A stretch of 40,980 nucleotides of DNA from an uncultured Collinsella sp. (GCA_902470095.1 CABRFG010000006.1:1-40980), one strand, 5' to 3'. Numbered from the stretch's first letter, positions 16,891-24,880 are shown. Numbers and translations: made by a program. The notes: generated by a model not told the origin, from the letters alone.

Positions 16891-17056
16891 ATAATTACGG
16901 ATACTGAGTAAGTAATGATTGAAAACGATTAGCGTGAGCTATTAGCTCATTTTGGATGCCGGAGTTTGGCGCGTGGGGGATAAGGACAAATGCCAAAATT
17001 TCCTGTGATCGCGCAAGCGCTCCATCGGGTTCCCCTAATTCATATGGGAAAACAGC

Positions 17057-17070
17057 TGCAAACGATTGCA
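17057..17070. promoter_or_regulatory. cre-like operator (LacI/GalR-family site)
   Basis: TGCAAACGATTGCA fits the catabolite-responsive consensus TGNAANCGNWNNCA at every fixed position and has perfect TGCAA/TTGCA arms. A LacI-family regulator is the likely ligand; whether it works like CcpA here is unknown. Confidence 0.5.
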
Positions 17071-17076
17071 AGTAAC

Positions 17077-17106
17077 CGGTGAACGGTCGAAAACTACCGT
17101 TCACCG
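17077..17106. repeat. Inverted repeat of the CGGTGAACGGT motif
   Basis: Perfect arms CGGTGAACGGT (17077-17087) and ACCGTTCACCG (17096-17106) with an 8-nt centre. The same 11-mer in direct orientation builds the element at 17294, 35251 and 40355. Confidence 0.7.
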
Positions 17107-17253
17107 ATAATCTCAAAACTGGTTCTAACTGGTATTAAGTCAAAATGACCAATTCACATATCTTCACAATGACCTGCAATTTTTCTACACGCTATTTTTA
17201 GCCGCCCTGCGTTGTTTAGACACAGGAAAAGATCCGATTTTTGCCAAAGCATT

Positions 17254-17267
17254 TCGAAACGGTTTCA
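17254..17267. promoter_or_regulatory. Second cre-like palindrome
   Basis: TCGAAACGGTTTCA matches TGNAANCGNWNNCA except for C at position 2, and contains the palindrome GAAACGGTTTC. Confidence 0.4.
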
Positions 17268-17293
17268 AAACCGCAGGTAGAAGTGTTAACGAC

Positions 17294-17325
17294 CGGTAAA
17301 CGGTCGATTTATCACCGTGAGCGGT
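17294..17325 (+). promoter_or_regulatory. Shared 32-bp element: two 11-mers spaced 21 bp (copy 1)
   Basis: CGGTAAACGGT at 17294 and CCGTGAGCGGT at 17315 with a 10-bp AT-rich gap (CGATTTATCA). An inverted variant, ACGTTTTACCG, follows at 17332. It lies about 50 bp upstream of the -10 at 17377. The same layout recurs at 35251-35282 and 40355-40386. Confidence 0.6.
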
Positions 17326-17373
17326 GCAAAAACGTTTTACCGTATGAATCAACGAAAGCGACCTCTTCTGGGG

Positions 17374-17411
17374 TGATATAGTGACAACAACACGTCACGT
17401 GGTTACTACCA
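17374..17411 (+). promoter_or_regulatory. Extended -10 promoter and GntR-type operator of the PTS operon
   Basis: TGA-TATAGT (-10 at 17377-17382) is an extended -10 box without a clear -35. Just downstream, at about the start site, TGGT-TACT-ACCA (17400-17411) matches the operator found before agaS and resembles the TGGT-N4-ACCA sites of DasR/NagR-type GntR regulators. ACCA-C-TGGT half-sites follow at 17420-17428. The position suggests repression. Confidence 0.55.
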
Positions 17412-17528
17412 GTTTAGAAACCACTGGTCTTCAAAGAACGCTTTCTAAGAAGCTTTAAGGGCGAGCGCCCGCTGGCTTCCGAAAATCATCGGACTCAGAT
17501 TGTACACACCTTCGGAAGGGAAATTTGA

Positions 17529-17972
17529 ATGGTTGGCTTTATTCTTACCGGTCATGGACAGTTCGCACCCGGCCTTGCAAGCGCTATCGCTATGGTTGCC
17601 GGCGACCAGCCTGCTTTTACCGTCGTTCCTTTTGAGGGCGACCAGGCCGCATCCTACGGTGAGGATCTCCGCGCCGCTATTACCGCCATGCGCGAGGAGT
17701 GCGATGGCGTGCTTGTCTTTACCGACCTGCTTGGCGGCACCCCGTTCAACCAGTCGATGATGATTGCCCAGGATGTCGACAACGTCGAGGTTCTGACTGG
17801 CACCAACCTTCCCATGGTTATTGAGCTTCTGTTCCTCCGCGGCAATGCCACGCTCGCCGAGCTTGGCGAGCAGGCCGTGACCGTTGGCCAGACGGGCATC
17901 ACCGCCCAGACGGTCGCATCCGTTGCCGGCTCCGAGGAAGAGGATATCTTCGGCGACGAGGACGGCATCTAA
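17529..17972 (+). CDS. agaF: Mannose-class PTS EIIA component
   Basis: 147 residues. Accepts phosphate from HPr on His9 (ILTGHGQFAPG), then passes it to EIIB. The EIIA-Man fold is also shown by FTDLLGGTPFNQS. The C-terminus has an acidic tail (EEEDIFGDEDG). First gene of a five-gene operon. The agaF name rests on the linked agaS, nagA and lacC genes; specificity for GalNAc or galactosamine is inferred from context. Confidence 0.88.
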   Translation: MVGFILTGHGQFAPGLASAIAMVAGDQPAFTVVPFEGDQAASYGEDLRAAITAMREECDGVLVFTDLLGGTPFNQSMMIAQDVDNVEVLTGTNLPMVIELLFLRGNATLAELGEQAVTVGQTGITAQTVASVAGSEEEDIFGDEDGI

Positions 17973-18253
17973 TGGCCGATTTCGGAGCCAACGTCCTGAG
18001 CTCCTCGGTCGCCCTTTTAGGCCTGCTTGTCATCATGGGCTTGATTTACACCATCTGGTCGCAAATCAACATGAAGAAGAAGCAGAAGTACTTCAAGGAG
18101 CTGCACACCGAGCTCAAGCCGGGTCAGGAGGTTCTTTTCGCCGGCGGTATCTACGGAACCGTCAAAGGCATCGAAGGCGAGAAGGTCCAGATCAAAGTCC
18201 GATCCGGAGCCGTCGTAGATGTTTCGCGTTACGCGATTCAGGAGATCAAGTAA
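17972..18253 (+). CDS. yajC: YajC-like membrane protein encoded within the PTS operon
   Basis: 93 residues; its ATG overlaps the agaF stop codon by one base (TAATG). One N-terminal transmembrane segment (about residues 10-30) is followed by KKKQKYFKELHTELKPGQEVLFAGGIYGTVKGI, the YajC signature, which normally belongs to the SecDF-YajC translocase accessory complex. secD/secF are absent. YajC genes inside Man-class PTS operons also occur in streptococcal amino-sugar and hyaluronan loci, so a PTS-specific role is plausible but unproven. Confidence 0.88.
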   Translation: MADFGANVLSSSVALLGLLVIMGLIYTIWSQINMKKKQKYFKELHTELKPGQEVLFAGGIYGTVKGIEGEKVQIKVRSGAVVDVSRYAIQEIK

Positions 18254-18289
18254 CTGTCGTCAGCAAATATCGAAAGGAAGCTGATCAAC

Positions 18290-18772
18290 ATGGCAGAACC
18301 CAACATTCTTCTTACCCGCATCGATAACCGACTGGTTCATGGTCAGGTTGCAACCCAGTGGAACTCCACCCTGGGCTCCAACCTCATCCTCGTCGCCAAC
18401 GACGACGTGGCGTCCAACACCATGCGCCAGAACCTCATGAAGATGGCTGCTCCCGCCGGCGTCGCTACGCGTTTCTTCTCCCTGCAGAAGACCATCGACG
18501 TCATTGGCAAGGCGAGCCCGCGCCAGAAGATCTTCATCGTGGCCGAAACACCGGAAGACGTGCTTACGCTCGTCAAGGGCGGTGTGCCTATAAAGAAGGT
18601 AAACATCGGCAACATGCACATGTCGGAAGGAAAGCGCCAAGTCGCCACCTCCGTCGCAGTTAACGACGAGGATGTCGCTGCGTTTAAAGAGCTGCAGGAA
18701 TTGGGGGTGGAGTTGGAGATCAGGCGCGTTCCGAGCACGCCTGTTGAGGACACGAGCAAGCTCTTCTCGTAA
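18290..18772 (+). CDS. agaV: Mannose-class PTS EIIB component
   Basis: 160 residues. RIDNRLVHGQVATQW carries the phospho-accepting His17. The rest matches EIIB-Man/Aga, including VKGGVPIKKVNIGNMHM and the C-terminal ELQELGVELEIRRVP. It transfers phosphate from EIIA to the incoming sugar with IIC/IID. AAAGGAAG gives a good ribosome-binding site. It is the active paralogue of the Tyr17 protein at 28026. Confidence 0.92.
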   Translation: MAEPNILLTRIDNRLVHGQVATQWNSTLGSNLILVANDDVASNTMRQNLMKMAAPAGVATRFFSLQKTIDVIGKASPRQKIFIVAETPEDVLTLVKGGVPIKKVNIGNMHMSEGKRQVATSVAVNDEDVAAFKELQELGVELEIRRVPSTPVEDTSKLFS

Positions 18773-18862
18773 TCCTCGTGATCCACGTTGTCAGGAGTGA
18801 AACCCTGACGTTCTGTACGTGATATCCAAAGTGCGTACATACATTTTGAAAGGAGGAGCAAG
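18773..18862 (+). other. Intercistronic hairpins between EIIB and EIIC genes
   Basis: A small hairpin GTCAGG/CCTGAC (18790-18809) is followed by GTACG.../CGTAC (18816-18839), with no T-run. They may adjust relative expression of soluble and membrane subunits. Confidence 0.35.
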
Positions 18863-19663
18863 ATGGAATACTCGATCATCCAGATCGCTCTGGTCTTCGT
18901 TGTTACGTTCATCGCGGCAATCGACCAGTTTGACTTCCTCGAGTCTCTCTATCAGCCCATCGTCACCGGCGCCGTCATCGGTCTTATCCTTGGCGACCTC
19001 AACACCGGTCTTCTCGTGGGTGGTACCTATCAGCTCATGACGATCGGCAACATGCCGATCGGAGGCGCTCAGCCGCCTAACGCCGTCATCGGCGGCATCA
19101 TGGCAGCCATTCTCGCTATCGCCACGGGCCTCGAGCCCAACGCGGCAGTCGGCCTTGCCATTCCGTTCGCTCTGCTTGGCCAGCTTGGCGTTACCCTGGT
19201 CTTCACGCTTATGTCCCCGCTTATGTCCACGGCCGATAACATGGCTCACAACGCGGACACCAAGGGCATCGAGCGCCTGAACTACTTCGCCATGGCTCTG
19301 CTCGGCCTGATCTTCGCTGTCGTCGTCACCCTGTTCTTCATCGCTGGCGCTACCATCGGTCAGACCATCGCTTCTGCCATCCCGACTTGGCTGCAGACCG
19401 GTCTGTCCGCTGCAGGCGGCATGATGCGCTTCGTCGGCTTCGCCGTCCTGCTCAAGGTTATGATGAACCGCGATATGTGGGGCTTCTTCCTCATGGGCTT
19501 TGGCCTCGCGCTCATCACCGTTGCCAACGATTCGCTGGCAACCCCTGCTCTGCTCATCCTCGCTCTCATCGGCTTCGGCATCGCTTTCTGGGACTTCCAG
19601 CAGCAGACCGAGCTGAAGGGTGCAGCTGTTTCTGACGGAGGTGACTTCGAAGATGGCATCTAA
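18863..19663 (+). CDS. agaW: Mannose-class PTS EIIC membrane component
   Basis: 266 residues, usual for EIIC-Man, with several hydrophobic segments. Characteristic stretches are GLILGDLNTGLLVGGTYQL and NMPIGGAQPPNAVIGGI near the N-terminus. It forms the sugar channel with IID. AAAGGAGGAG precedes the ATG. The 3' end overlaps the IID start by 11 bases. Confidence 0.93.
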   Translation: MEYSIIQIALVFVVTFIAAIDQFDFLESLYQPIVTGAVIGLILGDLNTGLLVGGTYQLMTIGNMPIGGAQPPNAVIGGIMAAILAIATGLEPNAAVGLAIPFALLGQLGVTLVFTLMSPLMSTADNMAHNADTKGIERLNYFAMALLGLIFAVVVTLFFIAGATIGQTIASAIPTWLQTGLSAAGGMMRFVGFAVLLKVMMNRDMWGFFLMGFGLALITVANDSLATPALLILALIGFGIAFWDFQQQTELKGAAVSDGGDFEDGI

Positions 19664-20735
19664 TGAGTATGTGATCCCGGAGCACTACGAGGATCTCACT
19701 CCTGCTCCGCAGCTCGACCAGAAGACCCTCAACAAGATGGCTTGGCGCTCCTGCTTCCTGCAGGCATCGTTCAACTACGAGCGCATGCAGGCCGCTGGCT
19801 GGCTTTACTCCATCATCCCCGGTCTGGAGAAGATCCACACCAACAAGAACGACCTCGCGGCTTCCATGAGCCATAACCTGGAGTTCTTCAACACCCACCC
19901 GTTCCTCGTCACCTTTGTTATGGGCATCGTGCTTTCGCTCGAGCAGAACAAGGTTGACATCCCCACGATCCGCGCCGTCCGCGTCGCCGCAATGGGCCCG
20001 CTCGGTGGTATCGGTGACGCCCTGTTCTGGCTGACGCTCGTGCCTATCACGGCCGGCATCACCTCCAACATGGCCATCAACGGCAACGCCGCTGCGCCGA
20101 TCATCTTCCTGGTGATCTTCAACGCCGTCCAGTTCGCTCTGCGCTTCTGGCTCATGAACTGGTCCTACAAGCTTGGCACCAGCGCTATTGACGCTCTGAC
20201 CGCCAACATGCAGGCCTTCACGCGTGCCGCTTCCATCATGGGCGTCTTCGTCGTCGGTTGCCTGGTCGTCACCATGGGTGGCACCCAGATCAACCTCCAG
20301 ATCCCCAACGGCACCACCCGTGGCCTTGCCCCTACTACCGTGATCGTCTCCGAGAAGGAGGCCGAGAACTTCACCGGTATGGAGGGCATCGATACCGAGA
20401 CCGCTGAGGCCGGTACCATCGCCATGACCGATGAGGACGGCAACGCCCTCACCGCCACCGATGCCGACGGCAACGAGGTCAAGTGCGGCGTCGCCGATCT
20501 GGGCAACGGCATGGAGTCCGTGACCTACGCTACCGTCACCGAGGATCCGGTCAACTTCTCTGTTGCCGACACCCTCAACACCATCGTCCCGAAGCTCGTT
20601 CCGCTTATGCTTACGCTGCTGCTTTACTACATGTTCGCTAAGCACAGCTGGACCCCGACCAAGGGCATTCTCCTGCTCTTCGTCCTTGGCATCCTGGGCG
20701 CTGGCCCGCTTGGTCTCTGGCCGAGCATCTGGTAA
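19653..20735 (+). CDS. agaE: Mannose-class PTS EIID membrane component with an extra domain
   Basis: 360 residues from ATG 19653 (GGAGGTGAC upstream), against about 270-285 for typical EIID-Man. Conserved parts include WRSCFLQASFNYERMQAAGW near the start, MGPLGGIGDALFW (about 114-126), and the C-terminal helix LVPLMLTLLLYYMFAK. Residues about 211-303, between the last two membrane regions, form a Thr/Asp/Glu/Gly-rich insertion that would face one side of the membrane. Last gene of the PTS operon. Confidence 0.93.
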   Translation: MASNEYVIPEHYEDLTPAPQLDQKTLNKMAWRSCFLQASFNYERMQAAGWLYSIIPGLEKIHTNKNDLAASMSHNLEFFNTHPFLVTFVMGIVLSLEQNKVDIPTIRAVRVAAMGPLGGIGDALFWLTLVPITAGITSNMAINGNAAAPIIFLVIFNAVQFALRFWLMNWSYKLGTSAIDALTANMQAFTRAASIMGVFVVGCLVVTMGGTQINLQIPNGTTRGLAPTTVIVSEKEAENFTGMEGIDTETAEAGTIAMTDEDGNALTATDADGNEVKCGVADLGNGMESVTYATVTEDPVNFSVADTLNTIVPKLVPLMLTLLLYYMFAKHSWTPTKGILLLFVLGILGAGPLGLWPSIW

Positions 20736-20748
20736 GGCTCTAGCTTGA

Positions 20749-20840
20749 GGGGTGTGTCCCTACGCGGCTCACACCCCGACCCCTTAAGCCATGTGTATGT
20801 TAAAAGCCGCGTGCTCGAAAGAGCGCGCGGCTTTTGTTTT
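20749..20840 (+). terminator. Terminator of the PTS operon
   Basis: A hairpin GGGGTGTG/CACACCCC (20749-20777) is followed by a stronger one (20802-20835). In the latter AAAAGCCGCG...CTC pairs with GAG...CGCGGCTTTT around a GAAA tetraloop, then GTTTTC. Confidence 0.8.
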
Positions 20841-20841
20841 C

Positions 20842-20871
20842 TTGATGATTCGGGTGTGGCAGACAGATAAT
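20842..20871 (+). promoter_or_regulatory. Probable promoter of the GntR regulator
   Basis: TTGATG (20842-20847), 18-bp spacer, GATAAT (20866-20871), about 50 bases before the ATG. No clear TGGT-N4-ACCA site is present, so autoregulation is not evident. Confidence 0.45.
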
Positions 20872-20920
20872 GCTAAACACCCTAGGTAGTTAGCCGAATT
20901 CGAGCAAAAGGGAGGATAGG

Positions 20921-21652
20921 ATGGCGATCGGAGCGCGTAAGCAACCGCTGTACGATCAGCTGGTCGATATTCTGACCGAAAAGATCGACCATGAATATCG
21001 CGCCGGTGACATGATTCCTTCCGAGCGCGAACTTTCGGAGCGCTATGGTCTCTCGCGCACTACGGTACGCCTGGCTCTGCAGGAACTGGAGCGTTTAGGA
21101 CTGGTGGTTCGGCAGCACGGTCGCGGCACCTTTGTGACCGACCGTTCGGCAAAGGCAACCAATCTCATGCAGTCCTACAGCTTTACCGAGCAGATGCGCG
21201 CGATGGGTCGCGACCCCGAGACCACGATTCTCGAGTTTTGCGAGATGGAGGCCGATAAAAATCTGGCCGAGCATATGGGATTGCGTATCGGTGATCGCAT
21301 TTTTAAGCTTAAGCGCCTTCGTTCTGCCGACAACATGCCCATGATGGTCGAACGCAGCTATCTACCAGTTCGTCAATTTCTGTCCCTAAAGCGACCGCTG
21401 CTGGAGCGTAAGCCGCTTTACGATGTGATTGAGCAAGACTTTCAGCAAAAGATACGCGTGGCCGAAGAGGAGTTCTATGCGAGCATAGCCCGTCCCACCG
21501 ATGCCCACCTTTTGGGAATTGTCGAGGGCTCGCCTGTGCTCGATTTGGTCAGGACCACGTATAACGAGTCAAACGAGGTTGTGGAGTACACACTCTCGGT
21601 CGCTCGTGCCGATCAGTTTAAATACAAGGTTTACCACCAGCGTAGCGACTAG
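20921..21652 (+). CDS. agaR: GntR-family (HutC/UTRA) regulator of amino-sugar genes
   Basis: 243 residues. The N-terminal winged helix (ELSERYGLSRTTVRLALQELERLGLVVRQHGRGTFV) precedes a UTRA effector domain (about residues 80-240, ending EYTLSVARADQFKYKVYHQR). This family includes NagR/DasR and streptococcal AgaR, which respond to sugar phosphates. Its place between the PTS operon and agaS, both with the same TGGT-N4-ACCA site, supports local control. The symbol is by analogy. Confidence 0.88.
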   Translation: MAIGARKQPLYDQLVDILTEKIDHEYRAGDMIPSERELSERYGLSRTTVRLALQELERLGLVVRQHGRGTFVTDRSAKATNLMQSYSFTEQMRAMGRDPETTILEFCEMEADKNLAEHMGLRIGDRIFKLKRLRSADNMPMMVERSYLPVRQFLSLKRPLLERKPLYDVIEQDFQQKIRVAEEEFYASIARPTDAHLLGIVEGSPVLDLVRTTYNESNEVVEYTLSVARADQFKYKVYHQRSD

Positions 21653-21691
21653 TGTTCGCATCGTTTCCATATGACGATTCTTTGCATTTAA

Positions 21692-21727
21692 CTGGTTACT
21701 ACCAGATAACCAACCGAAGTGTATAAT
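21692..21727 (+). promoter_or_regulatory. Promoter and GntR-type operator of agaS
   Basis: CTGGT-TACT-ACCAG (21692-21705) is a perfect 5-bp-arm inverted repeat, identical in core to 17400-17411. It overlaps the expected -35 position of TATAAT (21722-21727), where no good -35 hexamer is present. Confidence 0.6.
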
Positions 21728-21766
21728 TGCACGTCAGAGGATTACTTCTAGAGAGAGGTATTAGAA

Positions 21767-22933
21767 ATGTTCGAGAAGAGTGTCGAGGAGCTCACCGAGC
21801 TCGGCGCCCAGATCACCACGGCCGAGATTGCTCAGCAGCCCGAGCTTTGGCGTGATACGCTCAACATCTATCGCGAGAACAAGGAGGCCATCGAGGCCTT
21901 CCTGGCCGAGGCTCGCGCTATGGGCGAGGGTCGTCTGTCCGTTGTCTTCACCGGTGCCGGTACGTCCGACTACGTTGGCGATACCTGCGCCCCGTACCTG
22001 CGTCACGCTGGCAACACTGATCTCTACGACTTTAAGCCCATCGCCACGACCGACATCGTGAGCGCCCCGCGCGACTTCCTGCGCGCCGAGGATCCCACGC
22101 TCGTGGTTTCCTTTGCCCGCTCTGGCAACAGCCCCGAGAGCCTTGCCGCCGTTGCCGTTGCCAAGGAGCTCGTCCACAACGTCAAGTTCCTCAACATCAC
22201 CTGCGCTCCCGAGGGCAAGCTCGCCGTCGAGTCTGCCGATGATCCCAACGCGCTGACGCTGCTCATTCCGCGCGCCAACGACAAGGGCTTCGCCATGACC
22301 GGTTCTTATTCCTGCATGACCCTGCTCTCCACCCTTATTTTCGACACTGCCTCTGACGAGCAGAAGGCCGAGTGGGTCGAGACCATCGCCAAGATGGGCG
22401 AGGAGGTCATCTCCCGTGAGCCCGAGATCGCCGATTACCTGGCTGGCGACTTCAACCGCGTAACCTACTTGGGTTCTGGCTCCTTCGGTGGCCTTGCCCA
22501 GGAGAGCCAGCTCAAGATCCTTGAGCTCGCTCACGGTCTGGTCGCTACTTCCTACGACACCTCCATGGGCTATCGTCACGGACCTAAGTCCTTCGTCGAC
22601 GATAAGACGCTCGTCTTCGTGTTCGTCAACAACGACGCCTACACCCGTCAGTACGACATCGACATCCTCAACGAGATCGGTGGCGACGAGATCGCTCAGC
22701 ACACCATCGCCGTTCAGCAGGAAGGTGCCACCGTCTATGAGGGTGAGTCCTTCACCTTTAAGGGCTACGAGGCACTTCCCGAGGGCTACCTTGCTCTGCC
22801 GTTCGTGATGTTTGCCCAGGCTATCAGCCTGCTCAACTCCGTGCGCGTGGGCAACACGCCCGATACGCCGAGCCCCACCGGCACGGTCAACCGCGTGGTT
22901 AAGGGCGTGACGATTCACCCCTTCACCGCTTAA
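21767..22933 (+). CDS. agaS: AgaS-type SIS-domain isomerase/deaminase
   Basis: 388 residues, matching AgaS (about 384). Two SIS domains: FTGAGTSDYVGD with SFARSGNSPES in the first, and YLGSGSFGGLAQESQLKILE in the second. YRHGPKSFV is the conserved sugar-isomerase segment. AgaS converts galactosamine-6-phosphate to tagatose-6-phosphate with release of ammonia. It lies between the GntR gene and nagA under its own operator-promoter. A GlmS-like isomerase half is a less likely reading, since no glutaminase domain exists. Confidence 0.9.
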   Translation: MFEKSVEELTELGAQITTAEIAQQPELWRDTLNIYRENKEAIEAFLAEARAMGEGRLSVVFTGAGTSDYVGDTCAPYLRHAGNTDLYDFKPIATTDIVSAPRDFLRAEDPTLVVSFARSGNSPESLAAVAVAKELVHNVKFLNITCAPEGKLAVESADDPNALTLLIPRANDKGFAMTGSYSCMTLLSTLIFDTASDEQKAEWVETIAKMGEEVISREPEIADYLAGDFNRVTYLGSGSFGGLAQESQLKILELAHGLVATSYDTSMGYRHGPKSFVDDKTLVFVFVNNDAYTRQYDIDILNEIGGDEIAQHTIAVQQEGATVYEGESFTFKGYEALPEGYLALPFVMFAQAISLLNSVRVGNTPDTPSPTGTVNRVVKGVTIHPFTA

Positions 22934-22951
22934 TCGCGTCCCCCTGTAAGG

Positions 22952-22988
22952 GCGCCCGTCCGCTCATAACGGCGGGCGGGCGCTTTTT
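22952..22988 (+). terminator. Terminator of agaS
   Basis: GCGCCCGTCCG/CGGGCGGGCGC stem and TTTTT. The T-run may double as the -35 of a weak nagA promoter (TTTTTG, 16-bp spacer, TATAAG). Confidence 0.8.
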
Positions 22989-23050
22989 GTTTTACGTGAG
23001 CTGGGTATAAGCATCACTACAGTCAACTGCTTTAGAAGCAAGGAGTGCAT

Positions 23051-24220
23051 ATGAGCACGTACGCAATTAAGGCTGACAAGTTCTTCTTGCCGGCAGGCCC
23101 GCAACTGGGCGGCTATCTTATGGTCGAGGATGGCGTCTTTGGCGCCTGGCAGGCCGACGAGCCCTCTTGCGAGATTAAGGACTACACGGGATCGTGGATC
23201 GCACCGGGTATGGTCGATACTCACATCCATGGCTTCTACAACCACTCAACTACCGATAACGATCCCGAGGGCATCGATATCAGCTCGACCGAGCTCGCCC
23301 GTCGCGGCACCACCAGCTGGCTGCCCACGACGTTCACCGATGGTGTCGAGCAGATCAAGGACGCCTGCGCCGCCATCGCTCAGGCGGACGAGGGTCGCGG
23401 CCCCGACTTCTGCGGTGCTCGCATTCAGGGCATCTACCTGGAGGGCCCCTTCTTTACCATGAAGCACGTGGGCGCGCAGAACCCCGCTTACCTGATCGAT
23501 CCCTCCGAGGAGGTCTTCGATCAGTGGCAGGAGGCTGCGGGTGGTCGCATCGTTAAGAGCGCCATGGCGGCCGAGCGCGACGGTGCCGCTGCTTATGCGG
23601 CTGCTCTGAATGCCAAGGGTGTGGTGACCAGCATCGGTCACTCCGACGCCACCTACGATGAGTGCATCGCCGCCATCAACGCCGGTGCCAGCTGCTTTAC
23701 GCATACCTATAACGGTCAGCGCGGGCTGCATCACCGTGAGCCAGGTGTCGTGGGCGCTGCCATGTCCACGCCCGAGACCTACGCCGAGATCATCTGTGAC
23801 GGCAAGCACGTTAACCCTGCCGCCATCAAGGCACTGCTGCAGGCAAAGGGCTGGCAACACACGGTGCTCATCACTGACTGCCTGGGCTGCGGCGGCATGC
23901 CCGAGGGCAGCTACACCAGTGGTGGCATGGACGTCATCATGAAGGACAACCTGTGCTGGCTCGCCGACGGCAAGAGCATTGCCGGCTCGGTGCTCACGCT
24001 TGCCCAGGGCGTCAAGAACATCGTTGACTGGGGCATCGCCAGCGCCGATATCGCCATTCGCATGGCAACCGAGGTGCCGGCACGCTCCGCGCACATCGAG
24101 GATAAGTGCGGCAGCATCATGCCGGGTCGCGACGCCGACTTTGTCGTGTTCGACCATGAGCTTACCCTCGTCGAGACGTATGTTGGCGGCCAGAGCGTCG
24201 GCAACGCCTTTACCGAGTAA
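23051..24220 (+). CDS. nagA: N-acetylhexosamine-6-phosphate deacetylase
   Basis: 389 residues from ATG 23051. The GTG six bases upstream overlaps the ribosome-binding site AGGAG. Amidohydrolase metal and catalytic residues are visible: H58 and H60 (DTHIHGF), E131 (LEGPFF), H197 (GHSDA), H218 (THTYNG), D276 (ITDC, where many NagA have TDA). It removes acetate from GalNAc-6-P or GlcNAc-6-P; agaS and lacC context favours GalNAc-6-P (AgaA role). A 3' remnant of a second copy lies at 26955-27077. Confidence 0.93.
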   Translation: MSTYAIKADKFFLPAGPQLGGYLMVEDGVFGAWQADEPSCEIKDYTGSWIAPGMVDTHIHGFYNHSTTDNDPEGIDISSTELARRGTTSWLPTTFTDGVEQIKDACAAIAQADEGRGPDFCGARIQGIYLEGPFFTMKHVGAQNPAYLIDPSEEVFDQWQEAAGGRIVKSAMAAERDGAAAYAAALNAKGVVTSIGHSDATYDECIAAINAGASCFTHTYNGQRGLHHREPGVVGAAMSTPETYAEIICDGKHVNPAAIKALLQAKGWQHTVLITDCLGCGGMPEGSYTSGGMDVIMKDNLCWLADGKSIAGSVLTLAQGVKNIVDWGIASADIAIRMATEVPARSAHIEDKCGSIMPGRDADFVVFDHELTLVETYVGGQSVGNAFTE

Positions 24221-24231
24221 CGATAGCAAAA

Positions 24232-24263
24232 GACGGCGGGCCCGAATCTGCTCGGACCCGCCG
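24232..24263 (-). terminator. Terminator between nagA and the flavodoxin gene
   Basis: ACGGCGGGCCCGA/TCGGACCCGCCGT, one mismatch. A CTTTTG tract follows on the - strand, so it mainly serves the flavodoxin gene, but it sits at the end of nagA too. Confidence 0.65.
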
Positions 24264-24295
24264 TATGGGTTAAACGCTCAAAAGCACCTTCAGAG

Positions 24296-24880
24296 TTACA
24301 GCTTGTTAGCGATCTTCTTTGCCGTGCGCTTAACGCCGGCCACCAGGCCTCCTGCAGGATGCTCCTTCTCGTATGCTAGGCGCTTCTCGCGCTTGGCGTA
24401 CTCTTCGACGATGATGTCGCCATACTCGTCTTCGATCTTGTCGAAGAAGTCGACGGCGCCCTTAATTTCCTCAGCGGTCGGGTGTCCCTTTTGGACACCG
24501 CCGGCGAGCTTGAACGGTCCCCACGTATCAAAGCCGGGGCAGCCGTAGACACCCATAAAGATGGCCTGCCTCATGCGGCAGATGCCATCGATATCCTTGC
24601 CGTACCACTTGTTTTTGCCACCGTAGGTCATAAGGCCAAACACCTTGTCCTGCGGCTGCAGCACGTTCGTGAGCACGCGTGCCATGTCCTTGTCGATCTC
24701 GGAGTAATAGATGCCCGTGGCGACACCGATCAGATGATATTCGTGCAGGTCGGGGTACTCGTTTTTACCGAGCGCCTTGACGTCGAGGGTATCGATCTCG
24801 GGGTGTGCCTCGACGATGGCGTCCACGAGCTTTTTCGTATTGCCGTGATGGCGCGAGGCGTAGAGGATGATGGTTCGCAT
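24296..24880 (-). CDS. Flavodoxin-family protein
   Basis: 194 residues from ATG 24880; an in-frame start 30 bases upstream has no site. The FMN phosphate loop reads LYASRHHGNTKKL near the N-terminus. VATGIYYSEIDKDMARVL and GLMTYGGKN complete the flavodoxin-like fold. The C-terminus is Lys/Arg-rich (GVKRTAKKIANKL) and may be amphipathic. It is probably an electron carrier or flavodoxin-type reductase, with no sugar role evident. It interrupts the + strand sugar genes on the opposite strand. Confidence 0.85.
   Translation of the reverse strand: MRTIILYASRHHGNTKKLVDAIVEAHPEIDTLDVKALGKNEYPDLHEYHLIGVATGIYYSEIDKDMARVLTNVLQPQDKVFGLMTYGGKNKWYGKDIDGICRMRQAIFMGVYGCPGFDTWGPFKLAGGVQKGHPTAEEIKGAVDFFDKIEDEYGDIIVEEYAKREKRLAYEKEHPAGGLVAGVKRTAKKIANKL

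Larger units (their letters stand above)
16891..17528 (+). promoter_or_regulatory. Large regulatory region upstream of the GalNAc-type PTS operon
   Basis: About 640 bases without a credible gene and clearly richer in A+T than its surroundings. It holds two LacI/cre-like palindromes, an 11-bp-arm inverted repeat, the two-11-mer element, TGGT half-sites near 17119-17133, an extended -10 promoter and a GntR-type operator, listed separately. A 73-codon - strand frame (16895-17116) is not supported by a ribosome-binding site. Confidence 0.7.

Noticed and set aside
16895..17116. 73-codon - strand gene in the regulatory region
   Set aside because: No ribosome-binding site, no recognisable features, and it overlaps clear regulatory palindromes.
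24232..24263. Third family of interspersed palindromes
   Set aside because: Sequence and T tract fit an ordinary terminator at the nagA/flavodoxin convergent ends.
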